From: an uncultured Treponema sp.
GTDB lineage: Bacteria; Spirochaetota; Spirochaetia; Treponematales; Treponemataceae
DNA length: 64,000 bases
Assembly: GCA_945877425.1 (NCBI GenBank)
Contig: CAMCRZ010000001.1
Coordinates: forward strand, 124,001-188,000
Direction of reading: 5' to 3'
Under the pieces are notes generated by a model, which searched no databases, was not told where the DNA came from, and worked only from the letters and a program-made list of their open reading frames with translations. This document shows, piece by piece, positions 26,461 through 34,899 of the stretch (within the stretch, counting starts at the first letter, position 1; each line of letters starts with the position of its first letter). The translations under genes and the position numbers were made by a program.

Positions 26461-26503
26461 GCTGCCGTAAAAGCTTATGCTTCTTACAGGCAGCTTTTTT
26501 TTT
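26461..26503 (+). terminator. Rho-independent terminator of fba
   Basis: GCTGCCgTAA and TTACaGGCAGC form a stem around a ~15-nt loop, followed by nine T residues. Confidence 0.9.
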
Positions 26504-26519
26504 GCCTTGCCGCATGCAT

Positions 26520-26554
26520 GAAAAAAGCCTCCGCAGTTTTGCTACGAAGGCTTA
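26520..26554 (-). terminator. Rho-independent terminator of the Ig-domain lipoprotein gene
   Basis: On the minus strand AAGCCTtCG pairs with CGgAGGCTT, followed by a U-tract of six. It is 24 nt past the stop codon of the lipoprotein gene. Confidence 0.85.
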
Positions 26555-26577
26555 AGGTTAATTTTTAGAGTTTAGGA

Positions 26578-28422
26578 TTAGTTAGCAGGAGTTACGCTAA
26601 AGTCTGTAATTTCGAAATCACCATCACCGAGTTGGGTAGCAGGAACCTCTTCACCAGCAGCCTCAGTACCGAGAATTATTGAAACTCTTCCACTAACATT
26701 TTTCAAAGAAATAGATTTTGATACACCTTCTTCAAGCTCATAAACTGTTTCGTTAACTCTGATTTTGCCTGCAACGCTAGATTTTACGTTAAAGTTAACA
26801 TCAGATGCTTCTGCAAGTCCGTACCAAATCTGTGTATTAAATGCACAGAAACCAGTTACAGTGCGGCTAAAAGAAGCACTATTTTCTGTTGCCTTCATAT
26901 TCGTTAGTGTTACTTTAGATCCAACCCAGTCATTATCTGCCCAAACACTAAAATATCCTTTTGGAGCGCTTTCAGCTGCAGTCGCAGTTGTACTTTCATT
27001 CCAATACAACGTATAATCTTTTTCTGTAGAAATTGTTATTTCAACAGTATTAGAATCTACAGCGCCTGAAGTTGCCTTAACTTTTGCAGTTCCTGCTGTA
27101 TTTCCTGCAGTAAGCGTATTACCCGTAATAGATGAACCTGTTGCATCATTTTCAGCAAAAGAGAATGTTGCATCTGTAACTTCAAATCCGTACTGGTCTT
27201 TTGCGGTTAATGTAACTGTTTCTCCAGTAGATGCTGAAAGGCTGCTTGCTGTAAGGGCAAGAGCAGTTACGTCGTAGTCTTCAAGTTTTTCAATTTTAAG
27301 GTTTTCAATTACAACTCTTTGTTTATTGCAGTTTCCGAATGCAAAGAGTAAAACAAAACTAGTTTCGGTTTCTCCGCTATATATGAAATAGCTAGAAACT
27401 TCCTTCTTTGTGTCTGCTTCGTAATTAATTCCCTCTACATTGAGACCTTTATCAGAAGGGTCTTTTACAACACAACCTCCTAATGCCCCAGAAGAAGTAA
27501 CATCAACGCTAAAATGATACTTTGCACCTTTTTCAAACACATTTCCTTCTCTTGCACTAACGCTTAACTTTAACTGGCTTGCCCATTTAGTATCACCACC
27601 CCAGTTAACACTAGATTCATCTGTCAACGCACTAAGAGTAATTGTTGTGCCATCTATTGTTACCCAATCAGGTTTCTCTGATAAATCAGTTTTAGCGGAT
27701 CCACTATAATAGTTTACAAAACTTAATGCGTATGGTGGCAATGCAACTACGTTAATTCTAAGTTTTGTTGTAGCTGTTACTCCTTCATAAGTAAAGGTAA
27801 TTTCTTGACCTGTTACAGCTGCAGAAGAGTCAAAGCCGTTAACTGTTACATCTTCCATAGAAACATCTGTGCCTGTTGTATCAGTTTCACCCCAATGTGC
27901 CTTTGCTGTAATGCCTGTAGGGTCAAATTCGTCGCCAACAGTGTATTCTGTCTTAACACCCTCACCAAGTGTTATTTCTAAACGAGTAACTGTTGCGTTA
28001 TCAGAGATTGTAATTGAAATGTCTTTTGTGATTTTTGGATCTGAAACGAGAGCGATTGTGGCTGTAATTGTTTCGCGGTGTGCTGCAGTTGCTTCTTCTG
28101 AAGAAAATTTAAGAGTTTGTGTTCCAGTTTCACCTTCAGCAGTAGCAATATTTGCTTCTGGAACTGTTACTGTAAAGGCATCACTTTCAAGTACAACTGT
28201 TTTTCCGTTAAATCTTGCTGTTACAGTAAAATTTTCTGGAACTGGCAAGTTGTCGCCTACTTTAAAAGAAGCGTTTGTTTCAACTTCCAAAATTACATCT
28301 GGAAGTACTGCAGGCTTGTCATTATCATCGCCTGAATCGTCGGAACAAGAAATTATTCCAAACGAACCGAAAAGTAATGCAGCACTGGTTAATGCTGCTA
28401 CTAAAAATTTTAACTTTTTCAT
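26578..28422 (-). CDS. Surface or periplasmic lipoprotein with bacterial Ig-like domains
   Basis: The 614-residue protein begins with a lipoprotein signal peptide (GIISCSDD, lipid on the Cys near residue 26). Several beta-sandwich repeats follow. Residues ~145-225 (LEITLGEGVKTEYTVGDEFD onwards) match a Big-type Ig-like domain, and ~385-470 (TALALTASSLSASTGETVTL) another. Between them is a carbohydrate-binding-like stretch around FVNYYSGSAKTDLS, and the C-terminal ~130 residues form a further beta domain. Likely an adhesin or substrate-binding surface protein. A GGAGGA ribosome binding site precedes the ATG. No catalytic motif is seen. Confidence 0.75.
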   Translation of the reverse strand: MKKLKFLVAALTSAALLFGSFGIISCSDDSGDDNDKPAVLPDVILEVETNASFKVGDNLPVPENFTVTARFNGKTVVLESDAFTVTVPEANIATAEGETGTQTLKFSSEEATAAHRETITATIALVSDPKITKDISITISDNATVTRLEITLGEGVKTEYTVGDEFDPTGITAKAHWGETDTTGTDVSMEDVTVNGFDSSAAVTGQEITFTYEGVTATTKLRINVVALPPYALSFVNYYSGSAKTDLSEKPDWVTIDGTTITLSALTDESSVNWGGDTKWASQLKLSVSAREGNVFEKGAKYHFSVDVTSSGALGGCVVKDPSDKGLNVEGINYEADTKKEVSSYFIYSGETETSFVLLFAFGNCNKQRVVIENLKIEKLEDYDVTALALTASSLSASTGETVTLTAKDQYGFEVTDATFSFAENDATGSSITGNTLTAGNTAGTAKVKATSGAVDSNTVEITISTEKDYTLYWNESTTATAAESAPKGYFSVWADNDWVGSKVTLTNMKATENSASFSRTVTGFCAFNTQIWYGLAEASDVNFNVKSSVAGKIRVNETVYELEEGVSKSISLKNVSGRVSIILGTEAAGEEVPATQLGDGDFEITDFSVTPAN

Positions 28423-28576
28423 AAGTCCTCCGAAAGATTTAATCTTCTGACTGTAATTTTCAATCTAATTTGCCGATTTTTACAGTACACTTATTTTCGT
28501 TTTAGTTTTTTTTTCGGTATTAACGGAAATAATTTATGTTTTTTCTGTTATTTTCCGGCGGAATTACAGCGGCTGG

Positions 28577-28596
28577 ACAGGGCGACGGCGCTTGCA
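28577..28596 (+). repeat. GC-rich intergenic core (copy A)
   Basis: A GC-rich 20-bp block starting ACAGGGCG lies 4 bp upstream of the -35 of the GH3 gene. It matches the minus-strand block at 46133-46152 at 15 of 20 positions and more weakly 35960-35979. May be a dispersed element; see findings. Confidence 0.35.
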
Positions 28597-28600
28597 CGTG

Positions 28601-28629
28601 TTGTTTTTTATCTGGGTGTTGTTTATACT
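28601..28629 (+). promoter_or_regulatory. Leaderless promoter of the GH3 gene
   Basis: TTGTTT (28601-28606), 17 bp, TATACT (28624-28629), then 6 nt to the ATG at 28636. No ribosome binding site is possible if transcription starts ~7 nt after the -10. Confidence 0.65.
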
Positions 28630-28635
28630 CCTTTT

Positions 28636-29928
28636 ATGAAAACAAACGTAAAAAAAATGGTTTCTTCCAGCGGAGTTTTTCTGGCTTCGCTTTTGTTTTT
28701 CCAGGCTGCTGTTTTTCCGCAAAATGTAATTTCACCTTATTCACAAAAGCAGATTGATGAATCTGTGGAAAATTATTTTTCTTCGCTTACAGAAAGTGAG
28801 AAGCTTTCGCAACTTTTTCTTATAAATATAGAAGGAAACAGAAAATATTTTCCTGTGGAAAAATCAGAACTGATTCAAAATCAGCAAAATGAAAACGAAC
28901 CGGCTTATCTTGTTCCAGGCGGATGCCTTCTTTTTTCATACAACATTTCTTCTTCTCCGCAGCAGCTTATTGAATACATTAATTCCATTTACGAATATTC
29001 AGTTTCTCAAGGCAACGTTCCTCCTTACATTGCAGTAGATCAGGAAGGCGGACTTGTAAACAGGCTTAAAGAAGTTACGAGCTGTCTTCCTTCGCAAAAT
29101 CGTGTGGCACAGTCTCTGTCTCCGCAAAAAGCTCATGAACTTTACGAACTTCAGGCTCTTCAGATGAAATATCTTGGCTTTAACATGAACCTTGCGCCTG
29201 TAAGTGAAGCAGTAAATTCTTCAAACCAGGAGTTTCTGGGCAGCCGCAGTTTCGGCAATACAAGTGATTGTGCAGTTTACTCAATTGCAGCAGTTTCAGC
29301 CTATCAGAAACATTCAATTGCCTGCACGGTAAAGCACTTTCCCGGAAACACAAACACTGATCCTCACACAGGTCTTCCGGAAATTACATTATCAGAAGAA
29401 GAACTAAGGACAGACTGCTTCAATCCCTTTTACTACCTCTTTCTTGCCAGCCCTGAATGTGTCTTAATGAGCCACGCAAGAACTTCATCTTACGACAGCC
29501 TTACTCCTGCCTGCCTGAGCTCTTTGTGGATAAATGACCTGCTTAAGAAAAAGCTTAACTTTACGGGACTTGTCATAAGCGACGACATTTTTATGGCTGC
29601 TCTTGCTGAAAACGGCTTTCCACCGGAAACTGCTGCAGTAAAGGCCATAGAAGCCGGTGTGGACATAATCATGCTTAGCGAAAAACGCTTTGCCCATGTA
29701 GGAAAGATTTTGCTTGAAAAAAGCATGTCAGACGAAAATTTCAAGGATAAAATAGAAAAGTCCGTAAAAAAAGTGCTGGCTTATAAAGTAAAATGCGGAA
29801 TTCTTGCAGTAACTTTAAACGAAAAAAACTGCCTTACGCTGTTACCTGCAAAGCCATGTACGTCTTACGAAGAATACAGAAAGTACTACAACTATGGCGT
29901 AGAATTTTACAATGAAAACTTTAAATGA
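28636..29928 (+). CDS. Secreted glycoside hydrolase family 3 enzyme (beta-N-acetylhexosaminidase-like)
   Basis: The 430-residue protein has a signal peptide (about 1-29) and a GH3 TIM barrel. NagZ-like motifs are present: AVDQEGGLVNRL, KHFPGNTNTDPHTGLP with His244 in the position of the His-Asp acid/base dyad, and GLVISDDIFMAAL with Asp316 as nucleophile. NagZ usually has KHFPGHGDT; here Asn-Thr-Asn replaces His-Gly-Asp. Unlike cytosolic NagZ it is exported, so it may act on peptidoglycan or host glycans in the periplasm. It heads a transcription unit with the RNA methyltransferase 33 nt downstream. Confidence 0.85.
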   Translation: MKTNVKKMVSSSGVFLASLLFFQAAVFPQNVISPYSQKQIDESVENYFSSLTESEKLSQLFLINIEGNRKYFPVEKSELIQNQQNENEPAYLVPGGCLLFSYNISSSPQQLIEYINSIYEYSVSQGNVPPYIAVDQEGGLVNRLKEVTSCLPSQNRVAQSLSPQKAHELYELQALQMKYLGFNMNLAPVSEAVNSSNQEFLGSRSFGNTSDCAVYSIAAVSAYQKHSIACTVKHFPGNTNTDPHTGLPEITLSEEELRTDCFNPFYYLFLASPECVLMSHARTSSYDSLTPACLSSLWINDLLKKKLNFTGLVISDDIFMAALAENGFPPETAAVKAIEAGVDIIMLSEKRFAHVGKILLEKSMSDENFKDKIEKSVKKVLAYKVKCGILAVTLNEKNCLTLLPAKPCTSYEEYRKYYNYGVEFYNENFK

Positions 29929-29961
29929 TAATGTAACTTAAAAACATAAAGGCGGAATAAA

Positions 29962-30843
29962 TTGTCAAAAAAAATAAAGCTTACGGGACAAGAGGCATTT
30001 GAAAAGCATTACGGGGAACTTTTTGATTTGCGCTGGGAAAAATTAAAGCAGGCTCTTGAAGGACAGAACGTTTATGCAAAAATTCAGTGGGAAAATCAGA
30101 GTGAATATTTTCTTGATCCTGCAAGCATTTGTGCAGCATTAACTCTTCCTGTTTCAAGTGCAGGAAAAATTCTTGATATGTGCGCAGCGCCTGGAGGAAA
30201 AACTCTTGTGCTGAGTGCCTGTAAAAAATCAGATGCAGTGCTTTATTCAAACGAGCGTTCACCGGAAAGAAAAGCCCGTCTTGTAAAAGTTGTAACACAG
30301 ACTCTTCCGCCAGAAATTTCTTCATCAGTATTTACAATGTGCAGCGACGGAGCCTTAATGTGCAAAAAGGAAAGTGAATCTTATGACGCAATTCTTTTAG
30401 ATGCACCATGTTCTTCGGAAAGACACGTTCTTGCTGACATGAAATATTTAAAGGAATGGACTCCTTCAAGAATAAAAACACTTTCCATGGAACAGTGGGC
30501 GCTTATTTCTTCGGCATGGAGGCTTTTAAAGGAAAACGGATTTTTGCTTTACGCTACATGTGCCCTTTCGCCTCAGGAAAACGACATGATTATCCAGCGT
30601 CTTGCAAAAAAATTTCCTCAGGCTTACATTCCGTCACAACAGGAAACAGATGAAGTATTCAGCACAAACCTTTCTGCTCTTGAAAAAATCCTTAAGCTGC
30701 CTTTTACTCAGGAAGAAACTGCAAGTTACATTCAAAAAATCTTTTTTTCAGCAGACAAAACTCAATTCGGCAGGCACATACTTCCGGACAAGGCATCCGG
30801 CTGCGGACCTTTGTATTTTTCACTTATAAAAAAAACTTCCTGA
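29962..30843 (+). CDS. NOL1/NOP2/Sun-family RNA m5C methyltransferase
   Basis: The 293-residue protein has the Rossmann SAM site LDMCAAPGGKTL, motif IV LLDAPCSS with a conserved Cys, and motif VI YATCALSPQEND with the second, catalytic Cys. It belongs with RsmB/RsmF-type rRNA cytosine-5 methyltransferases but lacks both the N-terminal NusB-like domain of RsmB and a C-terminal PUA domain, so the target base is undecided. The start is TTG behind GGCGGA. Confidence 0.88.
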   Translation: MSKKIKLTGQEAFEKHYGELFDLRWEKLKQALEGQNVYAKIQWENQSEYFLDPASICAALTLPVSSAGKILDMCAAPGGKTLVLSACKKSDAVLYSNERSPERKARLVKVVTQTLPPEISSSVFTMCSDGALMCKKESESYDAILLDAPCSSERHVLADMKYLKEWTPSRIKTLSMEQWALISSAWRLLKENGFLLYATCALSPQENDMIIQRLAKKFPQAYIPSQQETDEVFSTNLSALEKILKLPFTQEETASYIQKIFFSADKTQFGRHILPDKASGCGPLYFSLIKKTS

Positions 30844-30905
30844 AGTAAACTGATTTTTCTTTACAGACGGATTTGTTGAAATCAGCCTGCAAGAATTTCT
30901 GTGTT

Positions 30906-30955
30906 ATGCAGCAAAATGTTATTGTAAGCGTAACTGTATAAAATTCGTGCTGCAT
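30906..30955 (+). other. Inverted repeat of unknown role
   Basis: ATGCAGCA (30906-30913) and TGCTGCAT (30948-30955) are perfect 8-bp arms around 34 nt, and pairing extends outward with a few mismatches. It lies in the 273-bp gap between two plus-strand genes. It might be part of a structured RNA or a protein-binding site; I recognise no RNA family. Confidence 0.3.
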
Positions 30956-30982
30956 CATACAACGGCTTTCTTACACTTAGGC

Positions 30983-31007
30983 CCATAGTGTATGCACTAT
31001 GGCTTTT
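30983..31007 (+). terminator. Probable terminator downstream of the methyltransferase gene
   Basis: CCATAGTG-TATG-CACTATGG is a perfect 8-bp stem with a 4-nt loop, followed by CTTTTAT. The U-tract is short, so termination strength is uncertain. Confidence 0.55.
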
Positions 31008-31057
31008 ATCTGCTATTCATGACTGGAAATAACCGGAAATATAAAAAGCAAATAACC

Positions 31058-31086
31058 TTGAAAAAAGAAAAACTGTATTTTATAAT
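31058..31086 (+). promoter_or_regulatory. Promoter of the HD-GYP gene
   Basis: TTGAAA (31058-31063), 17 bp, TATAAT (31081-31086), followed by a leader of about 25 nt before the ATG at 31117. Confidence 0.7.
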
Positions 31087-31116
31087 CTAGTAAGATAAAA
31101 AGTTAACGGTAAAACC

Positions 31117-32394
31117 ATGGAAGAATTTGACGTTCATAAATTCAAACAGGAACAAATTACGCTCATAGAAGAAAATCTCCGCACTATAAAAGATGTTGAC
31201 GTTCTTCTTGAAAACATTTTAAGCGGTGCAAGAAAAATCGTAAATGCAGACGCAGGTTCAATTTATGAATATGATTCAAAAGAAAATCTTCTTAGAATCC
31301 GTTACAGCCAGAACGACACACTTCAGTCTAAGCTTGGAAAAGGAGAAAAGCTGCCGTACGTTTCTTATACGCTTTTGCCTTCCAGCCAGTCTATTGCAGG
31401 ATACTGCGTGCTTTCTAAAAAAATAATCAACATTCCTGACGTGTACAATCTTGAGCCGAACATTACGAACTCAAACGGAGAAGTCATAAGCTGCCCTTTC
31501 GAATTTAACAAAGAGTCTGACATAAAAACCGGATATCACACAAAGTCCATGCTTACAATTCCGCTTATCATGACAAACGGAAAAGTTCTTGGAGTACTTC
31601 AGATTATAAATGCCCGTGATGATTTTGGAAATCCTGTTCCATTTGACAAGGATTCTGAATTTTTCATTACACAGTTTGCAAATAAAGTGGGCTCTATTTA
31701 CGAATACGCTTATCTTACAAGGCTGAACATTGACCGTCTTGTGCGTATGGCTGGCTTCAGGGATCCAAGGGAAACCGGCGCTCATGTTGAACGTGTTTCT
31801 AGTTTTGCACTGGAAATTTACGACAGATACGCTGCAAACAAAAATATTCCTGAAAAAGTCAGGAATAAATTCAGGGACAATCTGCGTCTTGCTGCCCGAT
31901 GCCATGATGTTGGAAAAGTAGCCGTTCCTGATGAAATATTAAAAAAAGAAGGCATTCTTGACGAAGACGAGCGTGACATTATGAAAGGCCACACCTGCGT
32001 AGGTGCACAAATTTTTACGCCTATAGAAAATGAAACTGACCAGATGATTCGTGACGTATGCCTTCATCACCATGACAGATGGGACGGCGGCGACAAAGGT
32101 TATCCCGGAAACTACAACTACATGGATTACATTCCCGAAACTAAAATGCCTCACTGCATTGAGCAGGAATTAAAGGGCGAAGACATTCCTCTTGCAGCAA
32201 GAATTGTTTCCCTTGCCGACGTTTACGATGCATTAAGGCACAAAAGATGCTACAAGCGCGAATGGACTGAAAAAGATACTTTCCAGGAAATTGCAGACCA
32301 AAGCGGCCAGCAGTTTGACCCTGAACTTGTAAAGGCATTTTTCCAGATAAAAGACAGGCTTGAAGACATAAACCGTTCTATAGACAATCTTTAG
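31117..32394 (+). CDS. GAF/HD-GYP domain cyclic-di-GMP phosphodiesterase
   Basis: HD-GYP proteins hydrolyse cyclic di-GMP. Residues ~20-200 form a GAF sensor (AGSIYEYD, MLTIPLIMTNGKVLGVLQIIN). The catalytic half has HD at 263-264 (RCHDVGKVAVPDEIL), GHTCVGAQIF, HHHDRWDGGDKGYP with GYP at 328-330, and ARIVSLADVYDAL. Two features depart from the typical domain: two extra residues inside the WDG-GYP segment, and ~22 extra residues between GYP and the IPLAAR motif. It probably links a ligand signal to c-di-GMP level, which affects motility in treponemes. It is convergent with the YaiI gene. Confidence 0.9.
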   Translation: MEEFDVHKFKQEQITLIEENLRTIKDVDVLLENILSGARKIVNADAGSIYEYDSKENLLRIRYSQNDTLQSKLGKGEKLPYVSYTLLPSSQSIAGYCVLSKKIINIPDVYNLEPNITNSNGEVISCPFEFNKESDIKTGYHTKSMLTIPLIMTNGKVLGVLQIINARDDFGNPVPFDKDSEFFITQFANKVGSIYEYAYLTRLNIDRLVRMAGFRDPRETGAHVERVSSFALEIYDRYAANKNIPEKVRNKFRDNLRLAARCHDVGKVAVPDEILKKEGILDEDERDIMKGHTCVGAQIFTPIENETDQMIRDVCLHHHDRWDGGDKGYPGNYNYMDYIPETKMPHCIEQELKGEDIPLAARIVSLADVYDALRHKRCYKREWTEKDTFQEIADQSGQQFDPELVKAFFQIKDRLEDINRSIDNL

Positions 32395-32405
32395 TGAGGC
32401 AACCT

Positions 32406-32870
32406 TTAGTTAAGTTTTTTTTCCAGCACTTCATTAAAGCATTTTACAAATGCACTGAATTCTTTTTTGCCGTAACTGCCGAATTTTACCCCTTTGTGCA
32501 GACCTAAGGCAGCCATCTGCATACTTAAATCACGCTCTTTTAAAAGATATTCAACATTTTCTTTGGAAAACAAAGTTCCCCTGTCGTTTATTGCAGTAAT
32601 GTTTTTTTCAACAAGACGCTTTGCAAAAGGAATGTCTCTTGTAACAACTATGTCGCTTTCACAGGCAGCATTTAAAATCCACAAGTCTGCACTGTCTTTT
32701 CCTTCAGGACACAGCTGCATTGCAAACAGACTGCTTTCCCTGGAAAAAGGAATGACTTTATTGGCAGCATAAATTACATTTACATTAAGTCTGAGTGCTT
32801 TTTCAAGAATATAATCCCTTACATCACAGGGACAGGAATCGGCATCAACAAAAATACGCATTTTATTCAT
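32406..32870 (-). CDS. YaiI/YqxD-family protein (UPF0178, DUF188)
   Basis: The 154-residue protein has the family hallmarks: RIFVDADSCPCDVRDYI at the N-terminus, DSADLWILN, DIVVTRDIPFAKRL, NDRGTLFSKENV, and the C-terminal FVKCFNEVL. The fold is PIN-like with conserved Asp residues, but no activity is established. The first ATG overlaps the zapA stop as TAATG, indicating translational coupling at the end of the infC operon. A second ATG three codons in could be the start. Confidence 0.88.
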   Translation of the reverse strand: MNKMRIFVDADSCPCDVRDYILEKALRLNVNVIYAANKVIPFSRESSLFAMQLCPEGKDSADLWILNAACESDIVVTRDIPFAKRLVEKNITAINDRGTLFSKENVEYLLKERDLSMQMAALGLHKGVKFGSYGKKEFSAFVKCFNEVLEKKLN

Positions 32871-33175
32871 TAAAGGACACTGTCTATTTTTTCAATTAAG
32901 TCTAAAGTGATTTTTTCAGTTTCTATTTCTGCATTTGATTTTTCAGTTAAAGTTTTTTTGAAAGACGCTTTGTTTTCCTTTTCCTTATACAGTTCATCTA
33001 TGAGGGTTATTCCTGCAAGAATGCTTACCTGCAATGAATCTTTTAAAATTCCGTTCTGCTGAACAGTTTTAGTAATCTGCCTGTAATAATCCAGAAGCCT
33101 TTTTAAATAAGTTTCATCTTCATTTGCCTGAATTGTAAAGGATGTACCAAGAACGTCTACTTGAATTTTTCCCAT
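32870..33175 (-). CDS. zapA: ZapA-like cell division protein
   Basis: ZapA binds FtsZ and bundles protofilaments. The 101-residue protein begins with the typical ZapA beta segment (VDVLGTSFTIQANEDETYLKRL), then a helical stretch with SILAGITLIDELYKEKE and a charged coiled-coil tail. It lacks a visible ribosome binding site and follows the coiled-coil gene by 24 nt. Such small Zap-type genes after rplT appear in other spirochaetes from memory. Confidence 0.85.
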   Translation of the reverse strand: MGKIQVDVLGTSFTIQANEDETYLKRLLDYYRQITKTVQQNGILKDSLQVSILAGITLIDELYKEKENKASFKKTLTEKSNAEIETEKITLDLIEKIDSVL

Positions 33176-33199
33176 ATTAAAAACTGAAATGTAAACTGA

Positions 33200-33628
33200 T
33201 TAAAAAATTTCAAACTGATCGCTTGAAGAAAAGTTTTCGTCTTTATTTTCTGAATCTGATTTTGGAACGGAAATTTCTTCCTGAACATCATTATTTTCCG
33301 GATTTTCAGAAACAACGTCTTCTTCTATATTATTTTCTGATTCAGATTTACTTGAAACAGACTGAATACTGTCAAGAACATTGTTTTCAACTGTATCCAA
33401 TCTGTTTAAAGCTTTAAGAATTGTATCCTCGATCTTGTCCTGCTGAGCCTGATAAGCAGAAACTAACTTCGTTTTCTCTGACAACGCATTTGTGAGCTCT
33501 GCGCATTCACTACGTAAAGCATCGTTTTCAGATTTAAGCTGCGAAACTTCATTTCCAAGAGAAATTATTTTTTCTACAGCAGCTTCTACTTTCTTTTGTA
33601 ACAGTAAAACTTGATCAAGGGTAATCAT
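33200..33628 (-). CDS. Coiled-coil protein, possibly ZapB-like
   Basis: The 142-residue protein has a leucine-rich coiled coil over residues ~3-95 (KKVEAAVEKI, VSQLKSENDALRSEC) and a disordered acidic Ser/Glu/Asn-rich tail. The N-terminal coil resembles ZapB, and the gene is directly upstream of zapA, so a division role is plausible. The tail is not part of ZapB. No enzymatic motif. It starts 3 nt after the rplT stop (TAACAAATG). Confidence 0.6.
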   Translation of the reverse strand: MITLDQVLLLQKKVEAAVEKIISLGNEVSQLKSENDALRSECAELTNALSEKTKLVSAYQAQQDKIEDTILKALNRLDTVENNVLDSIQSVSSKSESENNIEEDVVSENPENNDVQEEISVPKSDSENKDENFSSSDQFEIF

Positions 33629-33631
33629 TTG

Positions 33632-33991
33632 TTAAGCCTTAAGTGCGTTTTTTGCAACTTCAACAACAGCTTTGAAAGCAACTGGATCTTCAATAGCCAT
33701 ATTGCTTAATGCTTTTCTGTTAAGTGTAACGTTAGCTTTTGTAAGTCCGTTGATAAAGCGGCTGTATGTAAGCCCTTCAGCACGAACTGCTGCACTGATA
33801 CGTGCAATCCAAAGCTTGCGGTAATCACGTTTCTTGTTGCGGCGTCCTGAATATGCATGATCAAGAGCCTTTACTACAGCATCTTTAGCTGCTTTATAAT
33901 TTGATTTTCTGTCGCCATAGAAACCTTTTGCAAGTTTCAGGATTTTTGCACGGCGATTCTTACGTTTTGTTCCATCTATTGCTCTAGACAT
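33632..33991 (-). CDS. rplT: 50S ribosomal protein L20
   Basis: The 119-residue protein is a standard L20: basic N-terminus ([27 protein letters not shown]), [16 protein letters not shown], and [14 protein letters not shown]20 binds 23S rRNA early in assembly and in some bacteria represses its own operon. It follows rpmI by 17 nt. Confidence 0.98.
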   Translation of the reverse strand: MSRAIDGTKRKNRRAKILKLAKGFYGDRKSNYKAAKDAVVKALDHAYSGRRNKKRDYRKLWIARISAAVRAEGLTYSRFINGLTKANVTLNRKALSNMAIEDPVAFKAVVEVAKNALKA

Positions 33992-34008
33992 TTCTTAACT
34001 CCTATAAA

Positions 34009-34209
34009 TCAGCCGTATGGCAACATCTGCTTGCGTACTTTCTTTGCTGAATCTTCTGAAAGGATTCCAGCTTCACGCAAATGCATTTTTCTTTTTGGCG
34101 ATCTCTTTGTCAAAATATGACGAAGATTCATTTTCTTGTACTTTACTTTTCCAGTACCTGTTAAAGAGTAGCGTTTTGATGCTGACTTCTTTGTCTTCAT
34201 TTTAGGCAT
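34009..34209 (-). CDS. rpmI: 50S ribosomal protein L35
   Basis: The 66-residue basic protein has the L35 pattern MPKMKTKKSASKRY near the N-terminus and HILTKRSPKRKMHLR in the middle. It lies in the conserved infC-rpmI-rplT order, 18 nt after infC. Confidence 0.98.
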   Translation of the reverse strand: MPKMKTKKSASKRYSLTGTGKVKYKKMNLRHILTKRSPKRKMHLREAGILSEDSAKKVRKQMLPYG

Positions 34210-34227
34210 AATATTACCTCTTAAAAA

Positions 34228-34815
34228 TTACTGATTCTCGGCAGCAACTGGTGCTTTTGGAGCCGGTCCAGCTTCATTTGGTTTACTCTTAGGCTTAGAA
34301 ACTTTTGAACTTAATGTCATCGACATAAACCTTCCGTCCATGGCAGCAGGTTTTTCAATAGTGTAAGTTCCTTCTTCAAGCCTCTTTTCAACTTCTTTCA
34401 GGACATCAAATCCTAATTCTGTGTGGGCAAGTTCACGTCCGCGGAAACGGATTGTTACTTTTACTTTATCACCTTCATTAAGAAATTCCTGAACGTGCTT
34501 TGCTTTGGTATCAAGGTCGCCTGAACCGATTTTTGGCTGCATGCGAATTTCCTTGATTTTCAATACTTTCTGATTTTTCTTGGAGTCACGAAGTTTTTTC
34601 TCCTGTTCAAACCGGTATTTTCCAAAGTCAAGAATCTTGCAAACTGGCGGATTTGCATTTGGCGAAACTTCAACAAGGTCGAGGTCCCGATCTTTTGCCA
34701 TTCTGAGGGCTTCTATTGTAGGGACAATTCCCTTCTGTTCACCTTCATCATCAATGAGTCTGATCTCACGTACGCGAATTTGTTCATTTACGCGCATTCC
34801 CTTATTATCTGCCAA
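34228..34815 (-). CDS. infC: Translation initiation factor IF-3
   Basis: IF-3 monitors start-codon and initiator-tRNA selection. It has [37 protein letters not shown] and [20 protein letters not shown]-terminal extension rich in Pro, Ala and Lys (after [11 protein letters not shown]) exceeds the E. coli length. The start is TTG at 34815, 4 nt after AAGGAGG; a TTG at 34836 lies upstream of that ribosome binding site and is unlikely. Non-ATG initiation is usual for infC because IF-3 discriminates against such codons, giving feedback. Confidence 0.95.
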   Translation of the reverse strand: MADNKGMRVNEQIRVREIRLIDDEGEQKGIVPTIEALRMAKDRDLDLVEVSPNANPPVCKILDFGKYRFEQEKKLRDSKKNQKVLKIKEIRMQPKIGSGDLDTKAKHVQEFLNEGDKVKVTIRFRGRELAHTELGFDVLKEVEKRLEEGTYTIEKPAAMDGRFMSMTLSSKVSKPKSKPNEAGPAPKAPVAAENQ

Positions 34816-34826
34816 CGCTCCTCCTT

Positions 34827-34843
34827 GAGTATGCAATATACTC
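34827..34843 (-). promoter_or_regulatory. Leader hairpin abutting the infC ribosome binding site
   Basis: GAGTAT-N5-ATACTC is a perfect 6-bp stem whose 3' arm ends directly before the AAGGAGG used by infC. It could modulate access to the ribosome binding site. Inference only. Confidence 0.35.
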
Positions 34844-34899
34844 TTTTAGCATGTCGCTTATTTTATCAAAAATATAATATGTGTGTCTAGTGTAAATTC

